Source of the DNA: Deltaproteobacteria bacterium
GTDB lineage: Bacteria; Desulfobacterota_D; UBA1144; Nemesobacterales; UBA2774
NCBI GenBank assembly: GCA_040223695.1
Contig: JAVKFU010000014.1
Span: 1-64,000 of the forward strand
Reading direction: 5' to 3'
Length of the DNA stretch: 64,000 nucleotides
The notes under the pieces were generated by a model. That model did no database searches, was not told the origin of the DNA, and saw only the letters and a program-made list of their open reading frames with translations. Position 1 is the stretch's first letter. The number at the start of each line of letters is the position of its first letter. The position numbers and the translations under genes are program-made. Positions 27,265 through 35,953 of the stretch are shown piece after piece.

Positions 27265-27293
27265 AAATTAAAGTACGATACTTTAAATGTCAA
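27265..27293 (-). promoter_or_regulatory. Sigma-70 promoter with palindromic operator in the spacer
   Basis: Minus strand: perfect TTGACA (27293-27288), 17-base spacer, TAATTT (27270-27265). The spacer is filled by a perfect palindrome TTAAAGTA-cga-TACTTTAA (plus strand 27268-27286), an ideal place for a dimeric repressor. Confidence 0.5.
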
Positions 27294-27516
27294 GTCCTTA
27301 TTTCCGGCAGTCCGTACATTTTCGCCATAATTTTTATTACGCCCGCATAACCACCTGTATCTATTCAATAGTTTTGCAGTTTCAACCATGCAGAATTTAT
27401 ATTGCAAATCTCATAAAATTAATAAAACTCCCCCTTTTATTTTAACTGGAAAGAAAATGCAAACTTCTGATCTCAAGGTAAAAATCAACATCCGGACTAA
27501 TGTTAAATTATTTCGA

Positions 27517-27544
27517 TTGAAAATCCCGCAATATCCATTAAATT
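27517..27544 (+). promoter_or_regulatory. Probable sigma-70 promoter of ispE
   Basis: TTGAAA (27517-27522), 16 bases, TAAATT (27539-27544). Predicted start near 27551, only about 13 bases before the ispE ATG, consistent with a very short leader and the lack of a clear ribosome binding site. Confidence 0.4.
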
Positions 27545-27563
27545 GTAGCTCGGTAAACTCACC

Positions 27564-28448
27564 ATGCGCTCCATAACACTGCTTTCGCCGGCAAAAATAA
27601 ATTTAACCCTCGAGGTGCTCGGACAGAGGCCCGACGGATACCATGAGATAAGATCGTTAATGCAGCCTGTAGACCTGTTCGACGAGGTTCGCGTAGAGAC
27701 GATCGATACCCCCGGAATCGAGTTCACGTCGAGCGGCATCGAAATCCCTTCAGGAGCCTATAATCTCGCCTCAAGAGCCGCGGAAATTTACCTGAAGAAA
27801 GCCGGTCTCAAATCAGGCGTAAAGATTCATATAAAGAAAAAGATTCCTACGGGAGCAGGCCTCGGAGGAGGCAGCGGCAACGCTGCCGCGGTGCTCACGG
27901 GAATGAACAGGATATTTAACGCGCTCACGGAGGAGGACTTATTCCTTCTCTCTCCCGGACTAGGGGCTGACGTAGCCTTTTTCATCCGCTCCGCAACCGC
28001 TCTAGTCCACGGTATCGGAGAAAGAATTACAGTGCTCAGGGACTTTCCTCTCTTCTGCTATGTGGTCCTCTGCCCGAACCTTGAGATAGCCACCGCGGAT
28101 ATCTACAGAAAATGGGACGAATTGAACAAAGATACCGTTATGGAAACGGGGGACGGGAGAGATATAGCTGAGGACATTGAGCGGTTCAAAAGCGGGGACG
28201 GCGATTTCCCTCTGATGAACGATCTGGAGCTCCCGGCATCTGCGCTCCATCCTGAGATAAAGGCCTACAAAGAGATACTCTTCTCCCTGGGAGCGAAGAA
28301 CGTACTAATGACGGGAAGCGGCTCCGCTGTTTTCGCCGTGTTCGGAGACGAAGATGAGGCGCTTCAAATATACGATTACTTAAAAACGACCCCCACGTTC
28401 CGGGTTTATTTCACGAGGGGAATCAAAGGATGGCACAGAATAATTTAA
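27564..28448 (+). CDS. ispE: 4-diphosphocytidyl-2-C-methyl-D-erythritol kinase IspE
   Basis: 294 residues of the GHMP kinase family. The opening is TLLSPAKINLTLEVLGQRPDGYHEI, the ATP-binding glycine-rich loop is IPTGAGLGGGSGNAAAVL, and a C-terminal motif is VLMTGSGSAVFAVF. It phosphorylates CDP-methylerythritol in the MEP isoprenoid pathway. IspD and IspF for the flanking steps are encoded at 54.5-55.7 kb. It stands alone with its own promoter. Confidence 0.96.
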   Translation: MRSITLLSPAKINLTLEVLGQRPDGYHEIRSLMQPVDLFDEVRVETIDTPGIEFTSSGIEIPSGAYNLASRAAEIYLKKAGLKSGVKIHIKKKIPTGAGLGGGSGNAAAVLTGMNRIFNALTEEDLFLLSPGLGADVAFFIRSATALVHGIGERITVLRDFPLFCYVVLCPNLEIATADIYRKWDELNKDTVMETGDGRDIAEDIERFKSGDGDFPLMNDLELPASALHPEIKAYKEILFSLGAKNVLMTGSGSAVFAVFGDEDEALQIYDYLKTTPTFRVYFTRGIKGWHRII

Positions 28449-28532
28449 TAATAGGTAACCCCTATCCTGGGTAAAATTAACTTATCCCAATCGAATATCT
28501 TCGATTATGTGCTATCACACAGGAGGATCAAA

Positions 28533-29057
28533 TTGATATACTCACTCGGAGAGCGAAAAGTCGAAATAATAGGCGGGGACTATTTCATCGCGGATAATGC
28601 CGTAGTCATAGGCTCCGTTATCATCCATAATAACGTAAGCATCTGGTTCAACGCGGTCCTGAGGGGAGACCACGACCCCATCACTATACTGGAGGACACG
28701 AATATTCAGGACGGTGTTGTCATACACGCCGACGAAGGCGTTCCCGCGACTGTTGGAAGGGGGGTCACGGTGGGGCACCAGGCCATGCTTCACGGATGCA
28801 CTATCGGGGATAACAGCCTTGTCGGAATAAACGCCGTGATTTTGAATAACGCCAAGATCGGAAAAAACTGCATAATCGGCGCCAACTGCCTTATCACACA
28901 GGGTAAGGAAATCCCGGACAATTCGATGGTGCTCGGCTCTCCGGGCAAGGTGGCAAGGGAGGTCACGGAGAAGGAGATAGAAGAGCTTAAGTTATCAGCA
29001 GAGCACTATGTAAAGAACTTCAAACGGTTTAAAAAGGACTTACGCACAGAAGGTTAA
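28533..29057 (+). CDS. Gamma-class carbonic anhydrase family protein
   Basis: 174 residues of left-handed beta-helix hexapeptide repeats. The three zinc histidines are in VVIHADEG and [10 protein letters not shown]. It has [10 protein letters not shown] with the conserved Arg-Gly-Asp and ends [13 protein letters not shown]. Family members hydrate carbon dioxide or act as thioesterase-like or structural proteins, so catalysis is not certain. The start is the TTG at 28533, seven bases after a perfect AGGAGG; an earlier in-frame GTG at 28509 lies upstream of that site and is less likely. Confidence 0.88.
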   Translation: MIYSLGERKVEIIGGDYFIADNAVVIGSVIIHNNVSIWFNAVLRGDHDPITILEDTNIQDGVVIHADEGVPATVGRGVTVGHQAMLHGCTIGDNSLVGINAVILNNAKIGKNCIIGANCLITQGKEIPDNSMVLGSPGKVAREVTEKEIEELKLSAEHYVKNFKRFKKDLRTEG

Positions 29058-29089
29058 CCGACATTCATGCATGGAGCATAACGGTTAAA

Positions 29090-30703
29090 TCACCCGTAAA
29101 GCTCCTCCACGTACTCCCCTGATTTCCCCTCTTCAAGCGCTGAGGAAATTTCCCTGTAGAATTCTTCGCCGTACTCTCTAGTCTTAACTACTACAGGCAT
29201 CGGGACCGAATGCCCCAGAATAAGAGCCTGCTGCTTCGTGTCCAGGCTCGCGAGAACGGACCTCAGCCCCGACGTATTGCTAACCCCCGTGAGCACCGAT
29301 TGTATGTCCTTCTCGTCGTTAAGCAGAGCCGTAATCCTAGTTCCCACCTGCGATATGACCTCGTCGTCTATACCCGACGGGCGCTGATCCACTATGAGCA
29401 TAGTCACGGAGTACTTTCTAAGCTCCCTCGCTATCGTGCCGAATATAGTCTGCTTCGCCGCGTGTGAGTTAAGGAACTTGTGAGCCTCCTCTATCGTAAT
29501 CATAAGCTGCCTCGGCTTGTCCGACTGATCCTTGGTAGCGTGGTACCTTTCCGTTCTGTCTATATAAAAATCATGTATGCGTCTCGACAGGATATTAGCG
29601 GCGAGCAGATAGGCAAGCGTGCTGTTGCTTCTGCCGAACTCAAGCACTATGTTAATACCGCGCCCCAGATAATCTATTATTTTCTTTATCGTCCCTTCAC
29701 TCTGAGCGTTATCCTCGACTATAAAGGGAAGCGCCCTGATCCGGTTGAGCTTCCTTCTCATCGCGGAGAGGGACTGCATGTGAATTCCGAGCTCTTTTGA
29801 GATATTTCCAAGCTCCTCTTCGTCCCAAGAGAGAAGCTCGCTCAGCCACTTGCCGCCGTACCTCCTGTAGATTGCGAAGGCGGACTCGATAGCCGTGGTG
29901 TTCAGCTGAAGCTCGTCCTGAAGTAGAGCTATGTCTTCTATATCGATCTGGTCGAGTGAAATGAACGCTTCTACATCAGGCTTCCTCCCCCTCTTTCTTG
30001 TCGAATCGGGGTCGAGCGAAAAAATGGCGACCTTGTCCGGGAATAGCTGTTTCAACCCTTTCACAAAACCCTTCGAGTCCTCGCTTTCCGTCTCCCATCC
30101 GTACTCGTTATGCATGTCGAATATAAGGTTCACTGCCTTGCCGTACCTGATTACCCCGGCGAGCATCACCCTTGTAAGAAAGGTCTTTCCGGTCCCGCTC
30201 TTGCCGAATATCCCGTTACTCCGCTCGACGAACCTGTCCAGATTGACGCAGACGGGTATTTCCATGTCGAGAGGCGTCCCGATGTTGAAGAACCTGCCCT
30301 TCCCGTCTTCCGTGCCGAAAACCGTGCTCACGTCTTTCCGTGTCGCCTCCGAAACTTCTGCAAAATGTGGCGGTATTGTCTTCACGGGTCTCAGCTCCTC
30401 GTCCCTGTGGGAGAGCATGAGCATCGGCCTAAGCTCGACAGTCGCGTATGTGTTCGTGCCCGAAAGCACCTGCCGCAGAAGCTCGTCCTCCTGTGACGGG
30501 GGGTTTATCAGTATATTCGGGGAAGAGGCGTCAAGCCTTACGTCCGTAATAAGGGAGAAGAACTGGTGATACATGCCCGAGACGACTACGAATTTGCCGG
30601 CCTTGACTTCCTCGATGCTCCTCTCGGGGCTCAGTTTCATTTGAAGCCCTTCAATGAGCGAGCCGCTCGTAATAAGGCCCAGTTCCTTGGTATGATCCGT
30701 CAT
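29090..30703 (-). CDS. HerA-like DNA translocase/ATPase (DUF87)
   Basis: 537 residues from the ATG at 30703 (a TTG at 30745 is possible). An N-terminal HAS-barrel-like domain (1-150) precedes a FtsK/HerA ATPase domain with Walker A GIFGKSGTGKTFLTR and Walker B RQLMITIEEAHKF, then IARELRKYSVTMLIVDQRPSGI. HerA hexamers pump DNA and in archaea work with the nuclease NurA in end resection; bacterial homologues are also found in defence systems. No nuclease or defence partner is adjacent, so it is reported as an orphan ATPase. Confidence 0.82.
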   Translation of the reverse strand: MTDHTKELGLITSGSLIEGLQMKLSPERSIEEVKAGKFVVVSGMYHQFFSLITDVRLDASSPNILINPPSQEDELLRQVLSGTNTYATVELRPMLMLSHRDEELRPVKTIPPHFAEVSEATRKDVSTVFGTEDGKGRFFNIGTPLDMEIPVCVNLDRFVERSNGIFGKSGTGKTFLTRVMLAGVIRYGKAVNLIFDMHNEYGWETESEDSKGFVKGLKQLFPDKVAIFSLDPDSTRKRGRKPDVEAFISLDQIDIEDIALLQDELQLNTTAIESAFAIYRRYGGKWLSELLSWDEEELGNISKELGIHMQSLSAMRRKLNRIRALPFIVEDNAQSEGTIKKIIDYLGRGINIVLEFGRSNSTLAYLLAANILSRRIHDFYIDRTERYHATKDQSDKPRQLMITIEEAHKFLNSHAAKQTIFGTIARELRKYSVTMLIVDQRPSGIDDEVISQVGTRITALLNDEKDIQSVLTGVSNTSGLRSVLASLDTKQQALILGHSVPMPVVVKTREYGEEFYREISSALEEGKSGEYVEELYG

Positions 30704-30766
30704 ATGCCTGGCATTCAGAATATCAAAACGGGCGCGCTTTAGCAAGGAAAGCGCTTTTATACAGGG

Positions 30767-31387
30767 TCAGTCGTTCTCGGTCGCGAGGTCAAGAGTCCAG
30801 TACATAGCGCCACTGCCCTGAAATATCCCCCCGGCCGCTCCGACGCCCGCTTCCTCAAAAACAGGGTTCATTATTATGGCGCAGTGGGCCGGCGAATTGA
30901 GCCAGTTATCTATTACATTGGCCCCGTTATCGAGTCCGACAAGTATGTTCTCGCCGAACGTAAACCAGTCATAGCCCTCCATAAGCAGCCTGTCGCCCGG
31001 GTCGCTGCCGTCCGAGCCTATGTGAGTTAGCTCTCTCATTTGGGCCATGTCGATTGAGTGATTAAGCGCGGCGCTCTCGATCCTCGTGTCCCAGCCGACG
31101 GGCGGGGCGGCCGGAAAAAAGTTGCCGCCGCAATTCCTCGACTGAGCCCTCGCCTCGTTTATCAGGTCCAGCATGGCGGCTTGAAAGTCATTAAGCGGCC
31201 CGCCTGCATCGGGATCAGGTGGAGAGGGATTTGAAGGAGGATTCAAAGCGGGACCGCTCAGGGGCTCGTCCAGTACCGCCCCTGTTCCGCCTGTGGAGCC
31301 GTCTCCGCTCTCAGAGCCGCCGTCACACGCGGCAAATATAAAAAGTAGTAAAAGCAGTATCCCGTTTATCGTAAGTAACTTTTTGAT
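30767..31387 (-). CDS. CAP-domain (SCP/PR1-like) lipoprotein with non-standard start
   Basis: 206 residues if started at ATC (31387-31385). The CAP domain (about 60-200) has LDLINEARAQSRNCGG, LNHSIDMAQMRELTHIG, GENILVG and NSPAHCAIIMNPVFEEAGVG. In frame upstream lies a full lipoprotein signal: KKLLTINGILLLLLFIFAAC, then a Gly/Ser-rich linker. No ATG, GTG or TTG exists between the upstream stop and the lipobox. AGGAG lies seven bases before the ATC, so ATC is the best-placed start; a TTG at 31246 would lose the signal peptide. CAP proteins are secreted, of varied function. Confidence 0.7.
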   Translation of the reverse strand: MKKLLTINGILLLLLFIFAACDGGSESGDGSTGGTGAVLDEPLSGPALNPPSNPSPPDPDAGGPLNDFQAAMLDLINEARAQSRNCGGNFFPAAPPVGWDTRIESAALNHSIDMAQMRELTHIGSDGSDPGDRLLMEGYDWFTFGENILVGLDNGANVIDNWLNSPAHCAIIMNPVFEEAGVGAAGGIFQGSGAMYWTLDLATEND

Positions 31388-31529
31388 TCGCTTGCTCCTC
31401 CCATTCAGTTTTGAACCTATAATCTTTCGTTACAAAATGTCTTTACATATTGTTTTGTTTCTTGATTTTTCATTCCCTCTTTTTATAAAGGCACGGGGTA
31501 TCAATTAGATCATTTAAATAGCCCCGTCA

Positions 31530-31800
31530 CCATGAGCCTGTCGAAACATGTAATTTCGATCAACCACAGGAACCCTTTCCTTGTCATTGCGAGCGCGGCA
31601 ATCTAGCTTTTTTTAGTCTTCACCCTGAATCATGTCCCGAACTCATTTCAGGCTCTATTCGGAATCTCTAACCCGTTCATCCTGAGCGCACACATCGTGT
31701 GCAGTCAAAGGATTTATATGTTTGTCATTCTGAACTCGTTTCAGAATCTCGCCTTTTAAACCGTTCATCCTGAGCCCGTCGAAGGATGTCATCCTTTTGT
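31530..31800. repeat. Cluster of extragenic repeat units
   Basis: Several related short units occur close together. GTTCATCCTGAGC units start at about 31674 and 31763, each ending in AAGGAT (one in GTCGAAGGAT). A GTCATTCTGAACTCG unit starts at 31724. A GTCATTGCGAGCGCGGCAATC unit starts at 31582. Degenerate relatives lie near 31531 and 31621. Each contains a small inverted repeat. Such units are scattered in many bacterial genomes and metagenome assemblies as extragenic palindromic elements; no transposase is nearby. Confidence 0.65.
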
Positions 31801-32155
31801 CATTCGACTTACCCCGACATTACAGAAATTGCGTCAAGAAAATGAATTACGAAGTCGTAAAAATATTTTAGGGCTGCGGATAGAATTAAAATATTTTAGA
31901 CATAGTAATTTATTTTTAGCCATTTCTGTTTGTCGGTGATTTTTGCTTCTTTTTATCAAGAAAAAGAAGAAATATTTGCCTTTTCTTCATCCTTCCAACG
32001 ACCTCGATCATGTATGAGGCCGGAAGGCCGGATTAGATGTAGTCAAATAACAACCTTATTGAACAACTACCTAAAAACCTCCAGCGCAATTAATTATACA
32101 GCCGTTAAGCTTTTTCTGTCGATACAATAAAGCCGGCGCGCAAAAACTAAATTTT
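31801..32155. other. AT-rich gene-free region before tRNA-Glu
   Basis: No supportable gene. AAAATATTTTAG occurs twice (about 31860 and 31888). A perfect hairpin CTTCTTTTT/AAAAAGAAG with a six-base loop lies at 31946-31969, without a T run that would make it a clear terminator. A weak promoter-like pair (TTGATT 32156-32161, TAAATT 32178-32183) precedes the tRNA. Confidence 0.4.
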
Positions 32156-32206
32156 TTGATTTTATTCATTCTTGTGATAAATTCTATTTTCTCTGAAACT
32201 TCATAC

Positions 32207-32284
32207 GGCCCCTTCGTCTAGCCTGGCCTAGGACGTAGCCCTCTCAAGGCTAAAACACGGGTTCAAATCCCGTAGGGGCTACCA
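32207..32284 (+). tRNA. tRNA-Glu (anticodon CTC)
   Basis: The cloverleaf can be folded by eye. The acceptor stem is GGCCCCT with AGGGGCT (first pair G-T). The D arm is GTCT...AGGAC. The anticodon stem TAGCC/GGCTA surrounds loop CTCTCAA with anticodon CTC. A four-base variable loop follows, then a T arm ACGGG-TTCAAAT-CCCGT. Discriminator A and CCA are encoded. It reads GAG codons. Confidence 0.93.
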
Positions 32285-32550
32285 CATTCCTCCAATCTTC
32301 ATAATAAAAGTAAGAAAGATAAATACATAATCCCTTTCTAAGTAATTATAAATTAATAACAATTTTTGTCATATCAATTACCAGCTTTGTAAAAAACGCC
32401 ATCCAGGTTCGATTTACAATTAAGGGAAAACCAAGAAATCTCGTGTTTTTTCAACATCTTATATCCTTAAACTAACCCATCCCTACTTTCTGGTATGTAT
32501 ATTGCAATAATAATTAATAAAAATAAATGAAGGATAAGAAAGGAGAGAAA

Positions 32551-33024
32551 ATGTCTATTGCTCAAAAAAAGGGAAGAAAAACAAGATTTTTAAGTACGCT
32601 GATAGCGTTCCTAGCAGTTTCTATGGCCGCCGCTATATTCCCTCAAAGCGAAGCTAAAGCCGAATTAAACGAATCTCCCGGAATCAAGATCACAGACTGG
32701 TCCTTTTACGCAGCGTGGGGTATGTCCACTATGCACAACGTAACGATCGAGAACACAAGTGACGTAGCCTATAAAGAGATAAAAGTAAGAGTAAGTTATT
32801 ACCTGTCTTACTACCCGACACAACCGAGCACGGCGGTGTTAGTTTTACCTGTAAATTTACCTCCCCGGAGCAAGGACACCTATCTGGAAGGCGGACTTGC
32901 AAGTTTAATAGTAAACCCCGGCGGGATGTTTGGTATGCATCTATCATCGGGGGAAATAGAAGTGCTGGAAGCCGTTCCCGAAACGGCGGAAACTAATGCA
33001 CGGATTTCAAGAAAAGATATTTAG
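32551..33024 (+). CDS. Hypothetical secreted protein
   Basis: 157 residues from the ATG at 32551, chosen because AAGGAGAG precedes it; an ATG eight codons upstream is less likely. A signal peptide ends about at QSEAKAE (residue 38). The mature part holds one small beta domain: KITDWSFYAAWGMSTMHNVTIENTSDVAYKEIKVRVSYY resembles the FxxLx/DUF3426-type immunoglobulin-like fold in which a protein compares unmodified and modified tails, but I cannot name the family. No partner is evident; H-NOX follows 84 bases downstream. Confidence 0.7.
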   Translation: MSIAQKKGRKTRFLSTLIAFLAVSMAAAIFPQSEAKAELNESPGIKITDWSFYAAWGMSTMHNVTIENTSDVAYKEIKVRVSYYLSYYPTQPSTAVLVLPVNLPPRSKDTYLEGGLASLIVNPGGMFGMHLSSGEIEVLEAVPETAETNARISRKDI

Positions 33025-33108
33025 AAAATTTGTGTATACCACTTTTAGTTAGAAATTAGACATATTTCACAAGACTGAACGAGGCATTCGAAGGAGTGAA
33101 GGGGCAAT

Positions 33109-33651
33109 ATGAAGGGAATTGTTTTTAATCTGCTTGAGGAAACAGTCCGGCGTGAGTACGGTGAGGATACGTGGGATTCCCTCCTTGAGGAAGCCCGATT
33201 GGACGGCGTTTACACATCATTGGGAAACTATCCTGACGAGGACCTGATTAAGCTCATCAGAGCGGCGTCTTCGGCTCTCGACATGCCCAGGGACGCTATC
33301 GTCCGCTGGTTCGGCCGCAATGCCTTCCCTCTTTTTACCCAGAGATACCCGAAGTTCATGGAGGGGCATAAATCCACACGGCCGTTTTTGCTCACTCTGA
33401 ATAACATCATTCATCCGGAAGTTCGAAAGATTTACCCCGGTGCCGATGTACCCGAATTTGATTACGATGTATCATCGGAGGAGGTACTCGTAATGGGGTA
33501 CAGCTCCGCACGAAGACTTTGTGCGTTTGCCGAGGGTTTGATCGAGGGCGCAGCGGCTCACTATGGAGAAGACGTGATAATAGAACAGCCGAAATGCATG
33601 AACCGGGGAGACGAAAAGTGTATTCTCAGGATTTCATTCAGGAAAAGGTAA
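33109..33651 (+). CDS. H-NOX heme nitric-oxide sensor protein
   Basis: 180 residues. All H-NOX key positions match the canonical numbering: heme ligand His102 (NNIIHPEV), Pro115, and the heme-propionate motif Tyr131-x-Ser133-x-Arg135 (YSSARR). Position 140, a tyrosine in oxygen-binding H-NOX of Thermoanaerobacter, is Phe here, so the protein is predicted to bind NO and exclude oxygen. The C-terminus has the conserved CMNRGDEKCILRI. In many bacteria H-NOX regulates an adjacent histidine kinase; here one follows after two bases, making an NO-responsive pair. Confidence 0.93.
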   Translation: MKGIVFNLLEETVRREYGEDTWDSLLEEARLDGVYTSLGNYPDEDLIKLIRAASSALDMPRDAIVRWFGRNAFPLFTQRYPKFMEGHKSTRPFLLTLNNIIHPEVRKIYPGADVPEFDYDVSSEEVLVMGYSSARRLCAFAEGLIEGAAAHYGEDVIIEQPKCMNRGDEKCILRISFRKR

Positions 33652-33653
33652 GC

Positions 33654-35810
33654 ATGAGCGTAACCAGCGAGCTGACTCGCCTCAAGAAGCGGCTCGAGAG
33701 GGAACGTAAAGCCAGGCTCGAGGCCGAGGCGATTACCGAGAAAAGTATTCGCGAGCTTTACGAGAGGCAAGAGGAGCTCGAACTGCTTCAGCTAATAGCG
33801 GTCGCCGCTAATGAGTCCTCCACTACCGAGGAAGCGATTCGTGTCGCGGTCAATAAGGTTTGCGTTCATACCGGATGGCCCGTCGGACACGCTTACATGC
33901 TCGGTAGGGACTCTGATGAACTGATTCCCACATCTATCTGGAATTCTGAGAGCGCTCAGCAATTCGAGACGTTTCGCAAAATCACTGAAATTACTCATTT
34001 CACTCCGGGAGTCGGTTTGCCGGGACGGATATTCGTCAGCGGCAAACCGGAGTGGATTGTGGACGTGACAAAGGACTCCAATTTTCCGAGAGCGAAACAG
34101 GCGCAGGACATTGGAGTGAGGGCCGGTTTTGGTCTCCCCGTGTTAGTGGGGAGTGAGGTCGTAGCGGTACTTGAGTTTTTCTCTACCGACGCTCTGGAGC
34201 CTGATGAGCGATTATTGGAAGTCATGTCTCACGTAGGCACTCAGCTTGGGCGAGTTGTCGAGCGCAAACGGGCTGAGGAGACATTACGAGAAAGCGAAGA
34301 GCGTTTTAGAACCATATTTGAAAACTCCCAGTTAGGAATCTATCGTACAACTCCTGACGGTCGCATTCTCATGGCTAATCCCAGGTTGGTTCAAATACTG
34401 GGATATTCTTCCTTCGATGAGTTAACCTCACGCAACCTGGAAGAGGAGGGATTTGAAACTACCTCCAAGCGGAGTCAATTTAAAAAACTCATCAAACGAG
34501 AAGGCGAAATTAAGGGTTTGGAATCCACATGGAAAAGACAGGACGGCGCCGTGATTTTTGTCAGAGAAAACGCAAGAGCCGCTCTGGGAGATGACGGCGC
34601 TGTTTTATACTACGAAGGAACAGTTGAAGATATTACAGAGAACAAGAAACTCGAATCACAGCTGCTGCGGGCACAACGTATGGAAAGCGTCGGCACACTT
34701 GCCGGAGGAATCGCGCACGATCTTAACAACCTGTTTACACCTATAATGATGGCGCTCCAGATATTGCGGCAAAGGCTCCCGGATGAGAAGAGCCGGAATT
34801 TGATAGACACGGTCGAAACAAGCGCCAAACGCGGGAGTAGCTTGGTAAACCAGGTTCTCTCCTTTGCGCGGGGGATCAAAGGTGAGCGCACGGTTCTTCA
34901 AGTGAGACATCTTGTGTCCGAAGTTGTAAAGATCGCAAAAGAAACATTCCCAAAATCAGTTGAGATTCAAACTGACGTGCCGGAAGACCTCTGGGCTATA
35001 AACGGAGATCCTACGCACCTCCACCAGATTCTAATGAATCTATGCGTAAACGCTCGTGATGCTATGTCAAACGGCGGTATTTTAAGTATCACCGCTGAAA
35101 ACCTGTCAATTGATGAAAGCTATGCGCAGACGAGTATAGACGCTAAAGTTGGTCCGTACATTGTTATTACCGTCTCCGATAATGGTACCGGTATCCCTCC
35201 TGCGATTCTGGACAGAATTTTCGAGCCTTTTTTTACGACAAAAAAAGCGGATGAAGGTACGGGTCTTGGTCTTTCGACAGCGTTTGGAATTGTAAAAAGC
35301 CACGGCGGATTTATTAATGTGTATAGTGAATTAGGAAGAGGAACGAAATTTAAGGTTCATTTGCCGGCTGTTGAAACGCCCGACAAGCGGAAAACGGAAG
35401 ATAAGCAAGTTGAATTACCTATGGGACATGAAGAATTGGTGCTGGTTGTTGACGATGAGGTTTCAATTCGCAAGATTGCCAAAGCAATACTGGAAACATG
35501 CTGCTATAGAGCAATCACAGCAAATGATGGAGTTGAAGCCGTGGCTTTATACAAACAAAACAAGGAAGAAATCAGAGTTGTTGTGGTAGATATGATGATG
35601 CCCGTTATGGATGGTCGGTCGGTCATTCGAGAGCTGAATAGAATTAACCCGGGGGTTAAAATTATCGCTGCCAGTGGATTAAAAGAGCAATACAATCTTG
35701 CTGAAGAGACCGGCGCCGAAATATCCGCTTTTTTATCAAAGCCTTACACGGCGGAAACACTTTTACAAACTCTACATGAAACCCTCAATGCAAACACAGA
35801 TACAGTTTAG
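33654..35810 (+). CDS. Hybrid sensor histidine kinase (GAF-PAS-HisKA-HATPase-REC), H-NOX partner
   Basis: 718 residues from the ATG at 33654, which follows AGGAAAAGG. An N-terminal coiled coil (1-45) is followed by a GAF domain (about 45-205), a PAS domain (about 215-330, FRTIFENSQLGIYRTTPDGR), HisKA with the phospho-accepting His near 352 (AGGIAHDLNN), HATPase with the N box NLCVNARDAM and G boxes DNGTGIPP and GTGLGLST. A C-terminal receiver has acidic residues VVDDE and the phospho-Asp near 645 in VVDMMMPVMDG. It has no membrane span, so it is cytosolic, as expected for a kinase that binds H-NOX. The output partner (Hpt or second receiver) is not in the window. Confidence 0.9.
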   Translation: MSVTSELTRLKKRLERERKARLEAEAITEKSIRELYERQEELELLQLIAVAANESSTTEEAIRVAVNKVCVHTGWPVGHAYMLGRDSDELIPTSIWNSESAQQFETFRKITEITHFTPGVGLPGRIFVSGKPEWIVDVTKDSNFPRAKQAQDIGVRAGFGLPVLVGSEVVAVLEFFSTDALEPDERLLEVMSHVGTQLGRVVERKRAEETLRESEERFRTIFENSQLGIYRTTPDGRILMANPRLVQILGYSSFDELTSRNLEEEGFETTSKRSQFKKLIKREGEIKGLESTWKRQDGAVIFVRENARAALGDDGAVLYYEGTVEDITENKKLESQLLRAQRMESVGTLAGGIAHDLNNLFTPIMMALQILRQRLPDEKSRNLIDTVETSAKRGSSLVNQVLSFARGIKGERTVLQVRHLVSEVVKIAKETFPKSVEIQTDVPEDLWAINGDPTHLHQILMNLCVNARDAMSNGGILSITAENLSIDESYAQTSIDAKVGPYIVITVSDNGTGIPPAILDRIFEPFFTTKKADEGTGLGLSTAFGIVKSHGGFINVYSELGRGTKFKVHLPAVETPDKRKTEDKQVELPMGHEELVLVVDDEVSIRKIAKAILETCCYRAITANDGVEAVALYKQNKEEIRVVVVDMMMPVMDGRSVIRELNRINPGVKIIAASGLKEQYNLAEETGAEISAFLSKPYTAETLLQTLHETLNANTDTV

Positions 35811-35953
35811 CCCGGATTTATTACCTGCCTCCAAAAGCCCTTCCTGTATCACCAATATTTCAGTGCCCTCCGGCACGTTAACACTATTGCTGATCCGGGG
35901 CTCATAAAAACATAGGGTATAGTTATAATATTACTATAAAGCGAGGATTAACG

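Noticed and set aside
31930-32130. 66-codon frame before the tRNA
   Set aside because: AT-rich, no ribosome binding site, includes a hairpin and low-complexity codons.
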